A DNA stretch of 64,000 nt, taken from the NCBI RefSeq assembly GCF_000315485.1, contig NZ_JH992941.1:1116001-1180000 (forward strand), in the 5' to 3' direction. The notes beneath the pieces were generated by a model. It did no database searches. It saw nothing but the letters and a program-made list of their open reading frames with translations, and was not told the DNA's origin. Shown here piece by piece: positions 1 through 9,593 of the stretch (its first letter is position 1; each line of letters begins with the position of its first letter). Origin of the DNA: Bacteroides oleiciplenus YIT 12058. GTDB taxonomy: Bacteria > Bacteroidota > Bacteroidia > Bacteroidales > Bacteroidaceae. Position numbers and translations under genes: made by a program.

Positions 1-1
1 G

Positions 2-64
2 GAACTGGATCGCATTGCTACTTTAATTAAAGAAACGGGTATTCCGGTTAGTGTTTCCTACTAA
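2..64 (+). CDS. C-terminal end of an unidentified protein (cut by window start)
   Basis: An open frame enters from the left edge and ends at TAA 62-64, encoding about 20 residues ending in PVSVSY. Too little is present to assign a family. It lies 39 bp upstream of the flavin-reductase-like gene on the same strand, so the two may be cotranscribed. The call rests only on the open frame and its position. Confidence 0.4.
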   Translation, partial: ELDRIATLIKETGIPVSVSY

Positions 65-103
65 AAGAATAGTATATAACAATTATTAAACAAGTGTAGT
101 AAT

Positions 104-613
104 ATGAAACCTATTGCAGTTAAAGACCTTTCAGACAACTTTTTTGAGGTTATCGGTAAAGAATGGATGCTGGTGACGGCAGGTACAAAGGAGAGTTTTA
201 ATACTATGACTGCCAGTTGGGGCGGCATAGGCTTCCTGTGGAACAAACCGGTGGTTTATGTCTTTATCCGTCCGGAGCGTTATACATTTGAATTTATAGA
301 GCGGAGTGAGTACTTCACACTTTCCTTCCTGGGAGAAGAAAACAGAGCTATTCATAAGATTTGTGGAAGTAAGTCGGGTAGGGAAGTAGACAAGGTGAAA
401 GAAACAGGGCTGAAACCTCTTGTTACGGAGAAAGGAAACATCCTTTTTGAACAGGGACGCCTTAGCTTGGAATGTCGCAAACTCTATACGGATGTGATGA
501 AAGAAGATTGCTTTATTGATCCTGCTATATGTAAACAATGGTATGGTGGTGCTCACGGCGGCTTGCACCATATTTATGTAGCGGAAATTACCGGAGCATG
601 GATAAAAGGGTGA
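104..613 (+). CDS. Flavin reductase-like, FMN-binding protein
   Basis: A 169-residue soluble protein that resembles the flavin reductase-like FMN-binding split-barrel family. Supporting signs are an early T-x-N-T-M-T-A-S-W-G stretch (about residues 32-41), which is typical of the flavin-binding strand, followed by NKPVVYVFIRPERYT. Length is normal for the short Bacteroides members. Family members bind FMN and either reduce free flavin with NAD(P)H or act as small flavoproteins; the substrate here is unknown. No signal peptide is seen, so it is probably cytoplasmic. It converges on the SulP transporter gene across a long inverted repeat. Confidence 0.8.
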   Translation: MKPIAVKDLSDNFFEVIGKEWMLVTAGTKESFNTMTASWGGIGFLWNKPVVYVFIRPERYTFEFIERSEYFTLSFLGEENRAIHKICGSKSGREVDKVKETGLKPLVTEKGNILFEQGRLSLECRKLYTDVMKEDCFIDPAICKQWYGGAHGGLHHIYVAEITGAWIKG

Positions 614-632
614 TGTATTAAAACTGAATAAA

Positions 633-735
633 AGCACGTAAATTACCCGAATTACGCAAATAATAAATCAGATAAGTTCTGATTATCAGAAGTATAAAAA
701 CGCTTTATTTGTGTAGTTCGGGTAATTTATGTGCT
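633..735. repeat. Long imperfect inverted repeat between convergent genes
   Basis: The arms at 633-663 and 705-735 are 31 bp each and match at 28 of 31 positions when one is reverse-complemented. The arms contain AAATTACCCGAA and TTCGGGTAATTT, and the loop is 41 bp. It fills the gap between the flavin reductase-like gene and the convergent SulP gene, so it could act as a bidirectional terminator. The arms are much longer than a usual terminator and there is no clean T-run. Confidence 0.75.
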
Positions 736-754
736 AATCTTTATTTTGATACAC

Positions 755-2434
755 TCATTCAATCAATTCCTTCGCCCTTTCCAGTGCTACATTGATATTC
801 GGACAAATATTCTTTTCACCCAAAAGCTCGTAGAAACCGGACTTCTCCAATACCTTGTGCACCTTCTCATTTACTCCGGAAAGTACGATTGTTGTTTTCT
901 CACGTTGAGCCATCTGACAAAGGCTTGTCAGGTTGTGAATACCTGTAGAATCAATGAAAGGCACCTTCCTCATACGGATAATGCGTACTTTGGGACGGTC
1001 ACCCAGTCTGGACATAATTTCTTCAAACTTAGTGGCAATACCGAAAAAGTATGGACCATTGATTTCATATACTTCCACCCCTTCCGGGATAATCAGATTT
1101 TCTTCGTTTACATGAATGTCAGATTCAGCATTCAAATCTATCTCATCTTTGATAACGGAGATTTCGGTAGTTTCCATTACACGGTGCATAAAGAGTACAC
1201 AAGCAATGACCAGGCCAACTTCAATGGCAATCGTCAAATCGAAGATAACCGTCAGGAAGAAAGTAATCAGCAGAACGGTCACATCTGATTTCGGGTTCTT
1301 CAATAAAGCCTTGAATGTGCGCCATCCACTCATATTATAGGAAACTATTACCAGTACGCCTGCCAGGCAAGCCATCGGTATATATTGTGCCAGCGGCATA
1401 AGGAACAGTAGGATAAGTAACAATACTACTGCATGAACCATACCTGCAACAGGGGTTTTACCACCGTTATTGATATTTGCCATCGTGCGTGCGATAGCTC
1501 CTGTAGCAGGAATACCACCAAATAAAGGTGTAATCAAATTGGCTGCTCCTTGTGCAATCAATTCCGTATTGGAATCGTGCTTGTCACCGATGACACCATC
1601 CGCTACCGTGGCAGAAAGCAATGATTCGATAGCTCCCAATACGGCAATGGTGATGGCAACAGGAAATAGATTCTTGATAGCTTCCCAATTCAGGGAAGGC
1701 ATCACTGCATCAGGAAGTTCGGCCTTAATGCTGAAACGGTCGCCAATAGTATCGATACAAGTAATGCCACCGTATGTTTTCATCAGATACACCGCCACCG
1801 TCACTACAATAATAGCAATCAGCGAACCGGGTATCTTCTTCGAGAATTTCGGAGTTATGGCAATAATTACGATACTGACAATACTGACAATCGTATTCCA
1901 CCAATTGATGGTATCGAAATGCCGGAAATAGATCATACATTTCCCCACAAAGTCACCCGGAACTTTTTCACCACCGAAATTAAGTCCGAAGATATCGGCA
2001 ATCTGCGTAGTGAAGATGGTGACAGCAATTCCACTGGTAAATCCCACAATGATAGGATAGGGAATAAACTTGATAACAGCTCCCAGCTTGAATATCCCTA
2101 ACAGAATCAGAATGACTCCCGCCATCAGAGTGGCAACAATCAGTCCCGCCTCTCCGTATTGCTGGATAATACCATAAATAATAACGATAAAAGCACCCGT
2201 CGGACCTCCTATCTGAACTTTGCTACCTCCCAACAAGGAGATAATGAATCCGGCAATGATAGCCGTGATAATACCTTTTTCGGGTGATACGCCGGATGCG
2301 ATACCGAACGCAATGGCAAGCGGAAGAGCAACGATACCCACAATGATACCGGCCATCAGGTCTGCCATGAATAATTCTTTTGAGTAGTTTTTCAAAGCTG
2401 TGTATAGCTTTGGTTTGAATTCGAACGCCTTCAT
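755..2434 (-). CDS. SulP family anion transporter with STAS domain
   Basis: A 559-residue inner-membrane protein of the SLC26/SulP family, which transports sulfate, bicarbonate or other anions. The N-terminal ~400 residues are strongly hydrophobic with the family pattern ALPLAIAFGIASGV near residue 40 and GGPTGAF near residue 77. A cytoplasmic STAS domain occupies about residues 445-555 and carries the typical DSTGIHNL motif. Full length for the family. The substrate cannot be read from sequence. The start is supported by a -7 box about 32 bp upstream. It is transcribed alone, away from the HTCS gene. Confidence 0.93.
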   Translation of the reverse strand: MKAFEFKPKLYTALKNYSKELFMADLMAGIIVGIVALPLAIAFGIASGVSPEKGIITAIIAGFIISLLGGSKVQIGGPTGAFIVIIYGIIQQYGEAGLIVATLMAGVILILLGIFKLGAVIKFIPYPIIVGFTSGIAVTIFTTQIADIFGLNFGGEKVPGDFVGKCMIYFRHFDTINWWNTIVSIVSIVIIAITPKFSKKIPGSLIAIIVVTVAVYLMKTYGGITCIDTIGDRFSIKAELPDAVMPSLNWEAIKNLFPVAITIAVLGAIESLLSATVADGVIGDKHDSNTELIAQGAANLITPLFGGIPATGAIARTMANINNGGKTPVAGMVHAVVLLLILLFLMPLAQYIPMACLAGVLVIVSYNMSGWRTFKALLKNPKSDVTVLLITFFLTVIFDLTIAIEVGLVIACVLFMHRVMETTEISVIKDEIDLNAESDIHVNEENLIIPEGVEVYEINGPYFFGIATKFEEIMSRLGDRPKVRIIRMRKVPFIDSTGIHNLTSLCQMAQREKTTIVLSGVNEKVHKVLEKSGFYELLGEKNICPNINVALERAKELIE

Positions 2435-2465
2435 TACTTAATCTGAATAATATTAAAACGAAGTG

Positions 2466-2473
2466 CAAAATTA
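2466..2473 (-). promoter_or_regulatory. -7 box for the SulP gene
   Basis: On the minus strand this reads TAATTTTG, matching the Bacteroides TAnnTTTG box, 32 bp upstream of the SulP start codon. No clear -33 element was seen. Confidence 0.55.
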
Positions 2474-2579
2474 GACAAAATAATGCACATATAACACATA
2501 TGCTTTACATTTATATGTCTTCATTGCAAAACTTGCTATGAAAAGTTTTGCTATTTACCATACTCTTGACTAAATATAC

Positions 2580-2587
2580 TATATTTG
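2580..2587 (+). promoter_or_regulatory. -7 box for the HTCS gene
   Basis: TATATTTG matches TAnnTTTG 21 bp before ATG 2609. The in-frame TTG at 2585 lies inside the box and so cannot be the start. No copy of the tandem operator found at the PUL enzyme promoters is present here, which suggests the regulator does not control itself through that site. Confidence 0.6.
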
Positions 2588-2608
2588 CAAGCATTAACTC
2601 TTGATTCT

Positions 2609-5600
2609 ATGAAATCACAACTAATTATATCATTCCTCTTCATTTGGATTCTGAATGGATATTCTTCAGATGTAAAGTTTTATAACATCAATTCTATGTA
2701 TGGAGTTTCTATGAGAGAAATGGCTTCTGTTTGTAAAGATGGAAATGGTTTTATTTGGTCTTCGTCGAAAACAGGGGTGCTGAGGGTAACGGAAAGTGAC
2801 TATCGAATCTATTCATTACCTTATAAAACCGCAAACATTCTAACGGTCAGACTCACATACAATGATTCTTTTTTAATAGCCTATGCAAATAATGGACAAT
2901 TGTTTCGTTATAATGAGTTATACGATAGATTTGATTTGCTTTCTGATCTTAGGGTTACATTGGATAATACTTTTTTGAGTATTGGTAAAATTGTCATTGA
3001 TAATCAGCAAACTTTGTGGATACCTACATCTGCTGGCTTGTGCAGATATAAAGATGAGAAAATTGAAAAAATAGATAAAGAAGAGAATCAAATGCAGTCT
3101 ATAGCGTTTTATGATGAAACGCATCTTTTCATAGCAACCCGGAATTATATTGATTTATTAGATATCAATACGTTGGAGCGTAAATGCTTGCATAAGATTA
3201 ATGGTACTCTCCAAATAAATAATATTTTCTATGACGAAAATATGAATATACTGTGGATAGGTACTTCTACTAACGGATTGTTTTATTATGATATAAAGAA
3301 GAATCAGCTATTACCATTTCCTATAAATAATTTCCCCAAACAACCAATTGAAGTTATAGAACAAGGTTCCGATTCAACTCTATTAATTGGAATTGACGGA
3401 CAAGGGGTATGGGAATTAGATAAACATAAGAAGTCTGTTTTGAATATTTTTAAAGAGGATGTTGATAATCCATTGTCTCTTCGTGGTGACGGGGTTTATG
3501 ATATATTTTGTGATGGTGATAAGAGAGTCTGGGTTACTACATATACAGGTGGTCTTTCCTTTTTTGATCGTAAATCTCCTTTAATCAATCAAATTACCCA
3601 TCAGGTGAATAATGCCAATTCTTTAGGAAATGACAATGTAAATAAGATATTGGAAGACAGCAAAGGCGATATCTGGTTTGCTACTAACAATGGTATAAGC
3701 AGATGGCGGGTAGCTGACAATAAATGGGATATTTACTATCAAAATAAACAAGAACAGGCTCAGGTATTTCTGGCGTTGTGTGAAGATGACAAAGGTAATA
3801 TTTGGGCTGGATCTTTTTCATCTGGATTTTATGTCTTAGATCGAAATACAGGCAGAGAATTGGCGCATTATCCTCAACATTCTGCCAATTTGAAGTCCGA
3901 TGGTAAATTTATAATGAATATATATAAGGATAGCGAGGGTGATATCTGGATTGGGGGAATTCAGGATGTGATTTGTTATTTAACAAAGGAAAAGCGCTTT
4001 CGTTCATATACAGCACAACCAGTTCGTACATTCATAGAATTATCTTCCGGTAAAATATTATTGGCTTGTACATATGGATTACTTTTATTAGATAAAGAAA
4101 CTGAAAAGATTGACTATTTGGGCGAATGTCTTGCACAAGATGTTTTGGTACTGGGTAACGATATTTGGGTGGGAACTTGTGGTGATGGTCTTTTACATTG
4201 TAATTATGAAACTCGTGAAATTCAGAAAATCACTACAGAATCAGGACTTCCTTCTAATTATGTAAATAGTGTCATGTATGATAATGGCTATTTATGGTTA
4301 GGAACCGAAAGTGGATTATGCCGATATAATCCGGCTGATAGTACTGTACATACTTACTATTCTACTTTAGCTCTTTCCAGTGTCTCATTTAATGTAAATG
4401 CTGGTTGCAAATTGAGCAATGGCGAGTTGATGTGGGGTACAAACAATGGAGTGGTAATGTTTGATCCCAATAAATTATATAGCTCTCAACTTAATGGACG
4501 GATATTTTTCCAGAATATAAATATTTCCGGTCGTTCTATTAAAGAGAATTCAGATTTACTGCATGGGATTCCTGTAAATGAACAAAAGGAACTCTCATTC
4601 AGGTATGATCAGAATACCTTGGCACTTGAAATATTGCCTATCGGCGTCTCCTCTAAAGAAATTAAGTTTTCGTGGAAAATGGAAGGGCTTGATGCCGAGT
4701 GGTCCCATCCATCCAATCAGCAGATAATTACTTATACTAATATTCCAAACGGGAATTTTCGATTGAAAATAAGAATGTATGATAATTCACTTTCTCAGGT
4801 AGTTGACGAACGTACATTGGATATACACATTATTCCTCTTTATTGGCAAACATGGTGGTTTCGTTTAATTATATCTATTATAATAATAAGTATTATATCT
4901 TTTGTACTGAAATTCTATATAAACCGTTTGAAACAACGTCATGCGGAGGATAAGATTCGCTTTTTTACGAATACGGCACACGATCTCCGTACGTCAATTA
5001 CATTAATAAATGCACCTATTCAGGAATTAAATAAAGAAAAAGAATTGTCGGAGAAAGGACATTATTATCTGAATCTGGCAACAGAACAGTCTGAACGTTT
5101 ATCTAATGTTGCAACTCAGTTATTGGATTTTCAAAAGGTTGATATGGGTAAGGGACAACTGTTTTTGGTGATGACAGATATCGTCAATTTAGTATATAGA
5201 CGGAAAACAATGTTTAAATCGACAGCCGGAAAACGGAATATCATATTAGAATTTTCTACTAATAAAGAGTCCTACATGTCCGCAGTTGATGAATTAAAAA
5301 TAGAAAAGGTTGTTGATAACTTGATTTCTAATGCTATAAAATATTCTCATGCCAATGGTAAGGTAGAACTTATGCTTGACTGTGGTGAAGAATATTGGAG
5401 CTTGGAGGTAAAGGATTATGGATTAGGTATTTCAGATAATGCCCAAAAGAAGCTATTCAAGGAATTTTATAGAGGGGATAACAAGATTAATTCCCGTATG
5501 GTAGGTTCCGGGATAGGCTTGTTGCTGGTAAAGAGCTATGTTATGATGCATGGTGGTAAAGTTTCTCTTGACAGTAAAGAGAATGAGGGATCTTCATTTA

Positions 5601-6481
5601 AAATAACTATTCCTTATAAAGAAGAAGCTGAATCCGGATTAATCGGGCATGAGAATATAGAAAATACAGTATTAGAAGAGTGTTCGGATCATAAGTCCAA
5701 TAATACAAAGGAAGATGAACAAGCTGAAAAGAAAAAATCTATATTAATAGTTGATGATAATAAGGATTTGCGCAATTTCCTGAAATGTTCTTTTGAGGAT
5801 CAATATAGTGTATTAGAAGCTAAGGATGGAGTTGAAGCATGGGAATTATTGCAGAAAGAATCTCCTGAGTTAATTATTTCTGATGTGATGATGCCCGGCA
5901 TGGATGGCTTTGAATTGTGTAAACTGATTAAATCAACTTTTGAAACTTCACATATTCCTGTGATCTTGTTAACTTCACTTTGTGATAAAAGCGATCAATT
6001 GGAAGGCTTGGGTTTGGGAGCGGAGGATTATATCACAAAACCTTTTGATGTCTCTCTTTTAGAACAGCGTATGAAGTCGCTCGTACGAAACAGGGAGATA
6101 GTCAGAGAGAAAGCATTGAAATTGGTTAAGCAGGAAAATGACTCTAAACAAGTTATTTTATCCAATGAACTCAATGATCTTTTTGTGAAGAAAGCAGTCG
6201 AAGTTATTCATAGTAACATACAGAACTTGGATTTTGATAAAGACAGTTTTGCTATGGAAATGCATGTGAGTTCTTCTCTTTTATATAAGAAGATAAAGGC
6301 GTTGACAGGTTTGTCACCTATCGACTTTATTAAATCGATTCGTTTAAATCATGCTATAGAATTACTTCAATCTCACAAATACACCATTACGGAAGTTAGC
6401 GAACTTTGTGGCTATTCTAGCGTCAGTTACTTCAGTACAGTATTTAAAAAGTACTTCGGGAAGTCTCCTACGGAGGTGTAA
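2609..6481 (+). CDS. Hybrid two-component system (HTCS) sensor-regulator of the PUL
   Basis: A single-chain sensor kinase and transcription factor of about 1290 residues. In order it has a signal peptide, a periplasmic sensor made of reg_prop beta-propeller repeats, a Y_Y_Y domain (about 690-760), a membrane helix near 770 (WWFRLIISIII), a HisKA domain with the phosphoacceptor in TAHDLRTS, and an HATPase (VVDNLISNAIKYS, then DYGLGIS). These are followed by a receiver with Asp in ISDVMMPG and a C-terminal AraC-type HTH. HTCS proteins sense an oligosaccharide in the periplasm and activate their own PUL. The gene is visibly more AT-rich than its neighbours, and the protein stops abruptly at GKSPTEV, just after the HTH. 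It is the obvious candidate to bind the tandem operators described below. Confidence 0.95.
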   Translation: MKSQLIISFLFIWILNGYSSDVKFYNINSMYGVSMREMASVCKDGNGFIWSSSKTGVLRVTESDYRIYSLPYKTANILTVRLTYNDSFLIAYANNGQLFRYNELYDRFDLLSDLRVTLDNTFLSIGKIVIDNQQTLWIPTSAGLCRYKDEKIEKIDKEENQMQSIAFYDETHLFIATRNYIDLLDINTLERKCLHKINGTLQINNIFYDENMNILWIGTSTNGLFYYDIKKNQLLPFPINNFPKQPIEVIEQGSDSTLLIGIDGQGVWELDKHKKSVLNIFKEDVDNPLSLRGDGVYDIFCDGDKRVWVTTYTGGLSFFDRKSPLINQITHQVNNANSLGNDNVNKILEDSKGDIWFATNNGISRWRVADNKWDIYYQNKQEQAQVFLALCEDDKGNIWAGSFSSGFYVLDRNTGRELAHYPQHSANLKSDGKFIMNIYKDSEGDIWIGGIQDVICYLTKEKRFRSYTAQPVRTFIELSSGKILLACTYGLLLLDKETEKIDYLGECLAQDVLVLGNDIWVGTCGDGLLHCNYETREIQKITTESGLPSNYVNSVMYDNGYLWLGTESGLCRYNPADSTVHTYYSTLALSSVSFNVNAGCKLSNGELMWGTNNGVVMFDPNKLYSSQLNGRIFFQNINISGRSIKENSDLLHGIPVNEQKELSFRYDQNTLALEILPIGVSSKEIKFSWKMEGLDAEWSHPSNQQIITYTNIPNGNFRLKIRMYDNSLSQVVDERTLDIHIIPLYWQTWWFRLIISIIIISIISFVLKFYINRLKQRHAEDKIRFFTNTAHDLRTSITLINAPIQELNKEKELSEKGHYYLNLATEQSERLSNVATQLLDFQKVDMGKGQLFLVMTDIVNLVYRRKTMFKSTAGKRNIILEFSTNKESYMSAVDELKIEKVVDNLISNAIKYSHANGKVELMLDCGEEYWSLEVKDYGLGISDNAQKKLFKEFYRGDNKINSRMVGSGIGLLLVKSYVMMHGGKVSLDSKENEGSSFKITIPYKEEAESGLIGHENIENTVLEECSDHKSNNTKEDEQAEKKKSILIVDDNKDLRNFLKCSFEDQYSVLEAKDGVEAWELLQKESPELIISDVMMPGMDGFELCKLIKSTFETSHIPVILLTSLCDKSDQLEGLGLGAEDYITKPFDVSLLEQRMKSLVRNREIVREKALKLVKQENDSKQVILSNELNDLFVKKAVEVIHSNIQNLDFDKDSFAMEMHVSSSLLYKKIKALTGLSPIDFIKSIRLNHAIELLQSHKYTITEVSELCGYSSVSYFSTVFKKYFGKSPTEV

Positions 6482-6615
6482 TTTACCTCTTTTTCTTTTT
6501 TTCGTTGAGTTAGAATATCATTAGTTTACATAAGTAAGCAATCAATTTCTTTGAAAACGTATTTATAGGGATGCTGTAATCCAGCTTACAGGTACTTGTA
6601 GCATTACTCTGAAAA

Positions 6616-6712
6616 GGCTACACCTTTTTGCCCGGATGGCTACACCCTTTTACTCTCATGGCTACACCCTTTTACTCTCATGGCTACACCTTCTCATATA
6701 AAGGGTGTAGCC
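6616..6712. repeat. 22-bp-period array, core GGCTACACC
   Basis: Core GGCTACACC starts at 6616, 6638, 6660 and 6682, exactly 22 bp apart. A fifth copy sits in the same register at 6704 but inverted (GGTGTAGCC). The units from 6638 to 6682 are nearly identical over the full 22 bp. It lies in the gap between the HTCS gene and the promoter of the TlpA-like gene. Function is unknown. Confidence 0.85.
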
Positions 6713-6739
6713 CTTCCAAAAGGATACTTTACTCTTAAA

Positions 6740-6801
6740 TATCCGTTTTTGAAAAATATTTATCCAAAATAAAAGTTCTTCTTTTTTATTGCTTATATTT
6801 G
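6740..6801 (+). promoter_or_regulatory. Variant tandem operator and -7 box before the TlpA-like gene
   Basis: TATCCGTTTT at 6740 and TATCCAAAAT at 6761 are 21 bp apart, and a TATATTTG -7 box lies at 6794-6801. This is the cassette found at the PUL enzyme promoters, but the proximal unit is 33 bp, not 36-37 bp, from the -7 box, and the distal unit is weaker. It may still bind the HTCS. Confidence 0.5.
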
Positions 6802-6855
6802 TCAGAGTGAACAATCTTTGAACCTTAGTAGAAATTAATTATATACAACTATACC

Positions 6856-9327
6856 ATGAGAAAACTTATTTTCCTTTTCCTGCTTTGCATTACTTATATG
6901 CTCCAGGCACAAAATGTGATTGATAATCCTAAGTTTAAGTACCGCTCCGGTAGTATCTATACTATTACTCGGATTGAGCGTAATCCAGATGCAACCCGAT
7001 TATCCATTCATGTTGTTTTCCGTCCACATTGGTGGGTGAAAACAGGTAAAGACACCCATTTGGAAGATGTTGCTACCGGTAAGAAATATTATATCACAGG
7101 TAGTGAGGGCTTTGAGTTGGAAAAGGAAGTATATACACCGGATTCCGGTACGTTGGATTTTGTACTTCTCTTCCCGCCGCTTCCCAAGGAAACAAAAGAG
7201 ATTCATTTCCTGGATGACGATGACCATGAAGAATTGAATACATATTATATTTCATTGGAAGAACAGGAGGCCAAAGCCTCGTTCTTTGATAAAGTCTCCG
7301 GCAATTGGATGGGAATGAATGATTATTATGAATGGGCATTCGGTATATACGATTCTCTTGCTGTTATGGATAATCGCTTCCATCAATATGAAGATATCCG
7401 CCAGAAAGGAAAAAGCATGTTGCTGACTTTGAAAGATGAAGATGGAGAACTCGTGAAACTGGAATTGACTCCACAGAAAGATGGCCTGTGTCGGATTAGG
7501 AAAGACAAAGAGCCTGCACGTCTCTTTTCCCGAACTACGGAGAGTATGAAGGCAGTACAGGCGAAAAATGAGGCGAGTCCGGTTTTCCACCGCGACAGTA
7601 TCTGTGTGCAGGGCTACATTGCCGGATATAACCGCAAATTAGGTTTTAGTAACGGCCTGATTTATGTTGCCAACGAACTGACAAGGGAAGATTATCCGGT
7701 GGTAGTTAACCTGCAACCCAGCGGAAGGTTTGAATGTAAATTTGAAGCTAACTATCCTATATGCAGTTCGGTTGTTTTTAATGATAATTGGATACCTTTT
7801 TATGCAGAACCGGGACAGACGGTGACGCTTTATCTGGATTGGGAGGCAGTGATGGCACGCAGTCGTGCACGTGATTATCATTATCCTATTAAAAATCTCC
7901 ACTATATGGGGGCTAATGCTCATATAAACCACGCACTGAGGTATATGGATGATTATTTTGATTTTCCGTATGAAGAATTCTCGAAAATGCAAAAAGAGTT
8001 GACCCCTGTCCAGTTTAGAGAGCGGTGCGAGCCAAAGTTCCGACACTGGACCGATGCTGCTGATTCGCTTGTGAATGTAAATCAATATATAGGAAATACA
8101 GCGCGATTAGTGAGAAATGCGGCAAGGATAGCAGCAGGTTATAAACTGCTGGATTTTGTTATGTACAGAAGTTATGCGGCACGGGAAGATAAGGATAATC
8201 CGGTTTTGAAAATTAAAGAAGACTCGGCTTATTACAGCTTCTTGCGACAGATGCCGCTGAATGACAGTCTTATTGTAGCTGACAGGAATTTTAGTGGTTT
8301 CATCAATCGCCTTGAGTATATGAATTTTGCAAGGGCTGTGGGCGATACGACAACTGTTGAAATGGGAAAGATAACCTATGAATATCCTGAAAAGTCTGTT
8401 CTTACCTATTTGAAGGAGCATGGTGTAACATTAACTCCCGAGCAGGAAAAAATGCGGAAGGATGGTGAAGAAAGAGCAGGTAAGACTGTGACAAGAGAAA
8501 TAAGCGAAATCATTGCGGAATCGAAGATATGGGAGGAACTTATGGAGAAGTACAAGGACTTGTTCGAAGCCTATCGAGAAGAAAACAAAGCAGTGGATAG
8601 AGTATCTGCATCTGTTGATGAAAATCAAAAAGCGGAAGATGAAAAAAGAATGAGAATAAACCAGTTTTTTGAAAATCAAAGAGAGAAATCGGGACGGTTG
8701 GATACCATAGTCGGATATACCCCGTTGGTTTCGCAGATCATTGCTTTGCGCAGTCTTCCTTTTGATTTACAACAATTGGATAAAGAAGGTGCCCGTAGCT
8801 TGTTGGATAAAGAAAAACAGCTAATCAGTCATCCGTTCATGTTTGCTGAGGCAGAGCGTCTGTATGCTGAGGCTTTTCCACTGCAAAATGATAGTACGTA
8901 TATTTTACCTGAAGGACCTGCCACTGAAATCTTTCAGAATATTATCAAAGCTCACGCAGGTAAAGTTCTGTTTGTTGATTTTTGGGCTACCTCTTGCGGT
9001 CCTTGTCGTAGCGGCATCGAACATACTGCCGGTTTGCGTCAATTGTATAAGGATCATCCTGAATTCCAGTTCATATACATCACAAGTGATCGTGAAAGTC
9101 CGGAAAAGACCTATAATGAGTATGTGGAAAAGAATTTGAAAGGTGAAGCTTGTTACCGGATACCTCAGGCAGAGTACAACTATCTTCGTCAGTTGTTCCG
9201 TTTCAATGGTATCCCTCATTATGAGTTGATAGAAAAGGATGGTAGTGTATCACGGAGTGTTCCTCATACCCATAATCTGAAACAGTATTTGGAAAAGCGT
9301 TTCGGAGATGGAAAAAAGGTGGAATAA
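6856..9327 (+). CDS. Secreted TlpA-like thioredoxin-fold protein with large N-terminal region
   Basis: An 823-residue protein with an N-terminal signal peptide ending near LQAQ. The C-terminal ~125 residues (about 700-823) form a TlpA/AhpC-like thioredoxin domain with VLFVDFWATSCGPCR. The CxxC pair is at about residues 714 and 717, and the usual Trp before the first Cys is Ser. The N-terminal ~690 residues are not recognised; they include a charged, helix-rich stretch around 530-620. Family members reduce or rearrange disulfides in the cell envelope. Its place beside the HTCS gene, behind a variant tandem operator, suggests co-regulation with the PUL. Its role there is unknown. Confidence 0.8.
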   Translation: MRKLIFLFLLCITYMLQAQNVIDNPKFKYRSGSIYTITRIERNPDATRLSIHVVFRPHWWVKTGKDTHLEDVATGKKYYITGSEGFELEKEVYTPDSGTLDFVLLFPPLPKETKEIHFLDDDDHEELNTYYISLEEQEAKASFFDKVSGNWMGMNDYYEWAFGIYDSLAVMDNRFHQYEDIRQKGKSMLLTLKDEDGELVKLELTPQKDGLCRIRKDKEPARLFSRTTESMKAVQAKNEASPVFHRDSICVQGYIAGYNRKLGFSNGLIYVANELTREDYPVVVNLQPSGRFECKFEANYPICSSVVFNDNWIPFYAEPGQTVTLYLDWEAVMARSRARDYHYPIKNLHYMGANAHINHALRYMDDYFDFPYEEFSKMQKELTPVQFRERCEPKFRHWTDAADSLVNVNQYIGNTARLVRNAARIAAGYKLLDFVMYRSYAAREDKDNPVLKIKEDSAYYSFLRQMPLNDSLIVADRNFSGFINRLEYMNFARAVGDTTTVEMGKITYEYPEKSVLTYLKEHGVTLTPEQEKMRKDGEERAGKTVTREISEIIAESKIWEELMEKYKDLFEAYREENKAVDRVSASVDENQKAEDEKRMRINQFFENQREKSGRLDTIVGYTPLVSQIIALRSLPFDLQQLDKEGARSLLDKEKQLISHPFMFAEAERLYAEAFPLQNDSTYILPEGPATEIFQNIIKAHAGKVLFVDFWATSCGPCRSGIEHTAGLRQLYKDHPEFQFIYITSDRESPEKTYNEYVEKNLKGEACYRIPQAEYNYLRQLFRFNGIPHYELIEKDGSVSRSVPHTHNLKQYLEKRFGDGKKVE

Positions 9328-9372
9328 TGGGGTGCCTGTTCATTCTACGGACTCAGGAAAAAGTCTGAGATA

Positions 9373-9436
9373 TATCTAATTTCAAAATCATATGTTTAAT
9401 TTTGAAAGTCTATGAGTAGGTTAAGCTCTACATTTG
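9373..9436 (+). promoter_or_regulatory. Degenerate tandem operator and -7 box with no gene behind it
   Basis: TATCTAATTTCAAAA at 9373 resembles the distal operator unit. About 20 bp later a weaker unit ending TTGAAAG follows (start near 9393). A TACATTTG -7 box lies at 9429-9436, 36 bp from that second unit. The box is also inside a 20-bp palindrome (AGCTCTACA/TGTAGAGCT). No credible coding sequence follows before the SusC promoter, so it may be a relic or may drive a small RNA. The gap 9328-9874 otherwise holds the 9594 palindrome and the SusC promoter. Confidence 0.35.
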
Positions 9437-9593
9437 TAGAGCTATAGGTTAATCTCGAATAATTATGTTCCGCTTCTGCATGCAGATGCTTGATGAATTC
9501 TATAGAATCAATTATTAGAGGTCCTGTGGAAAACTATTCAGACCGCAATCATGCAACTATTTATACCTATTTCGTATCCGGACCGTATCTGAA

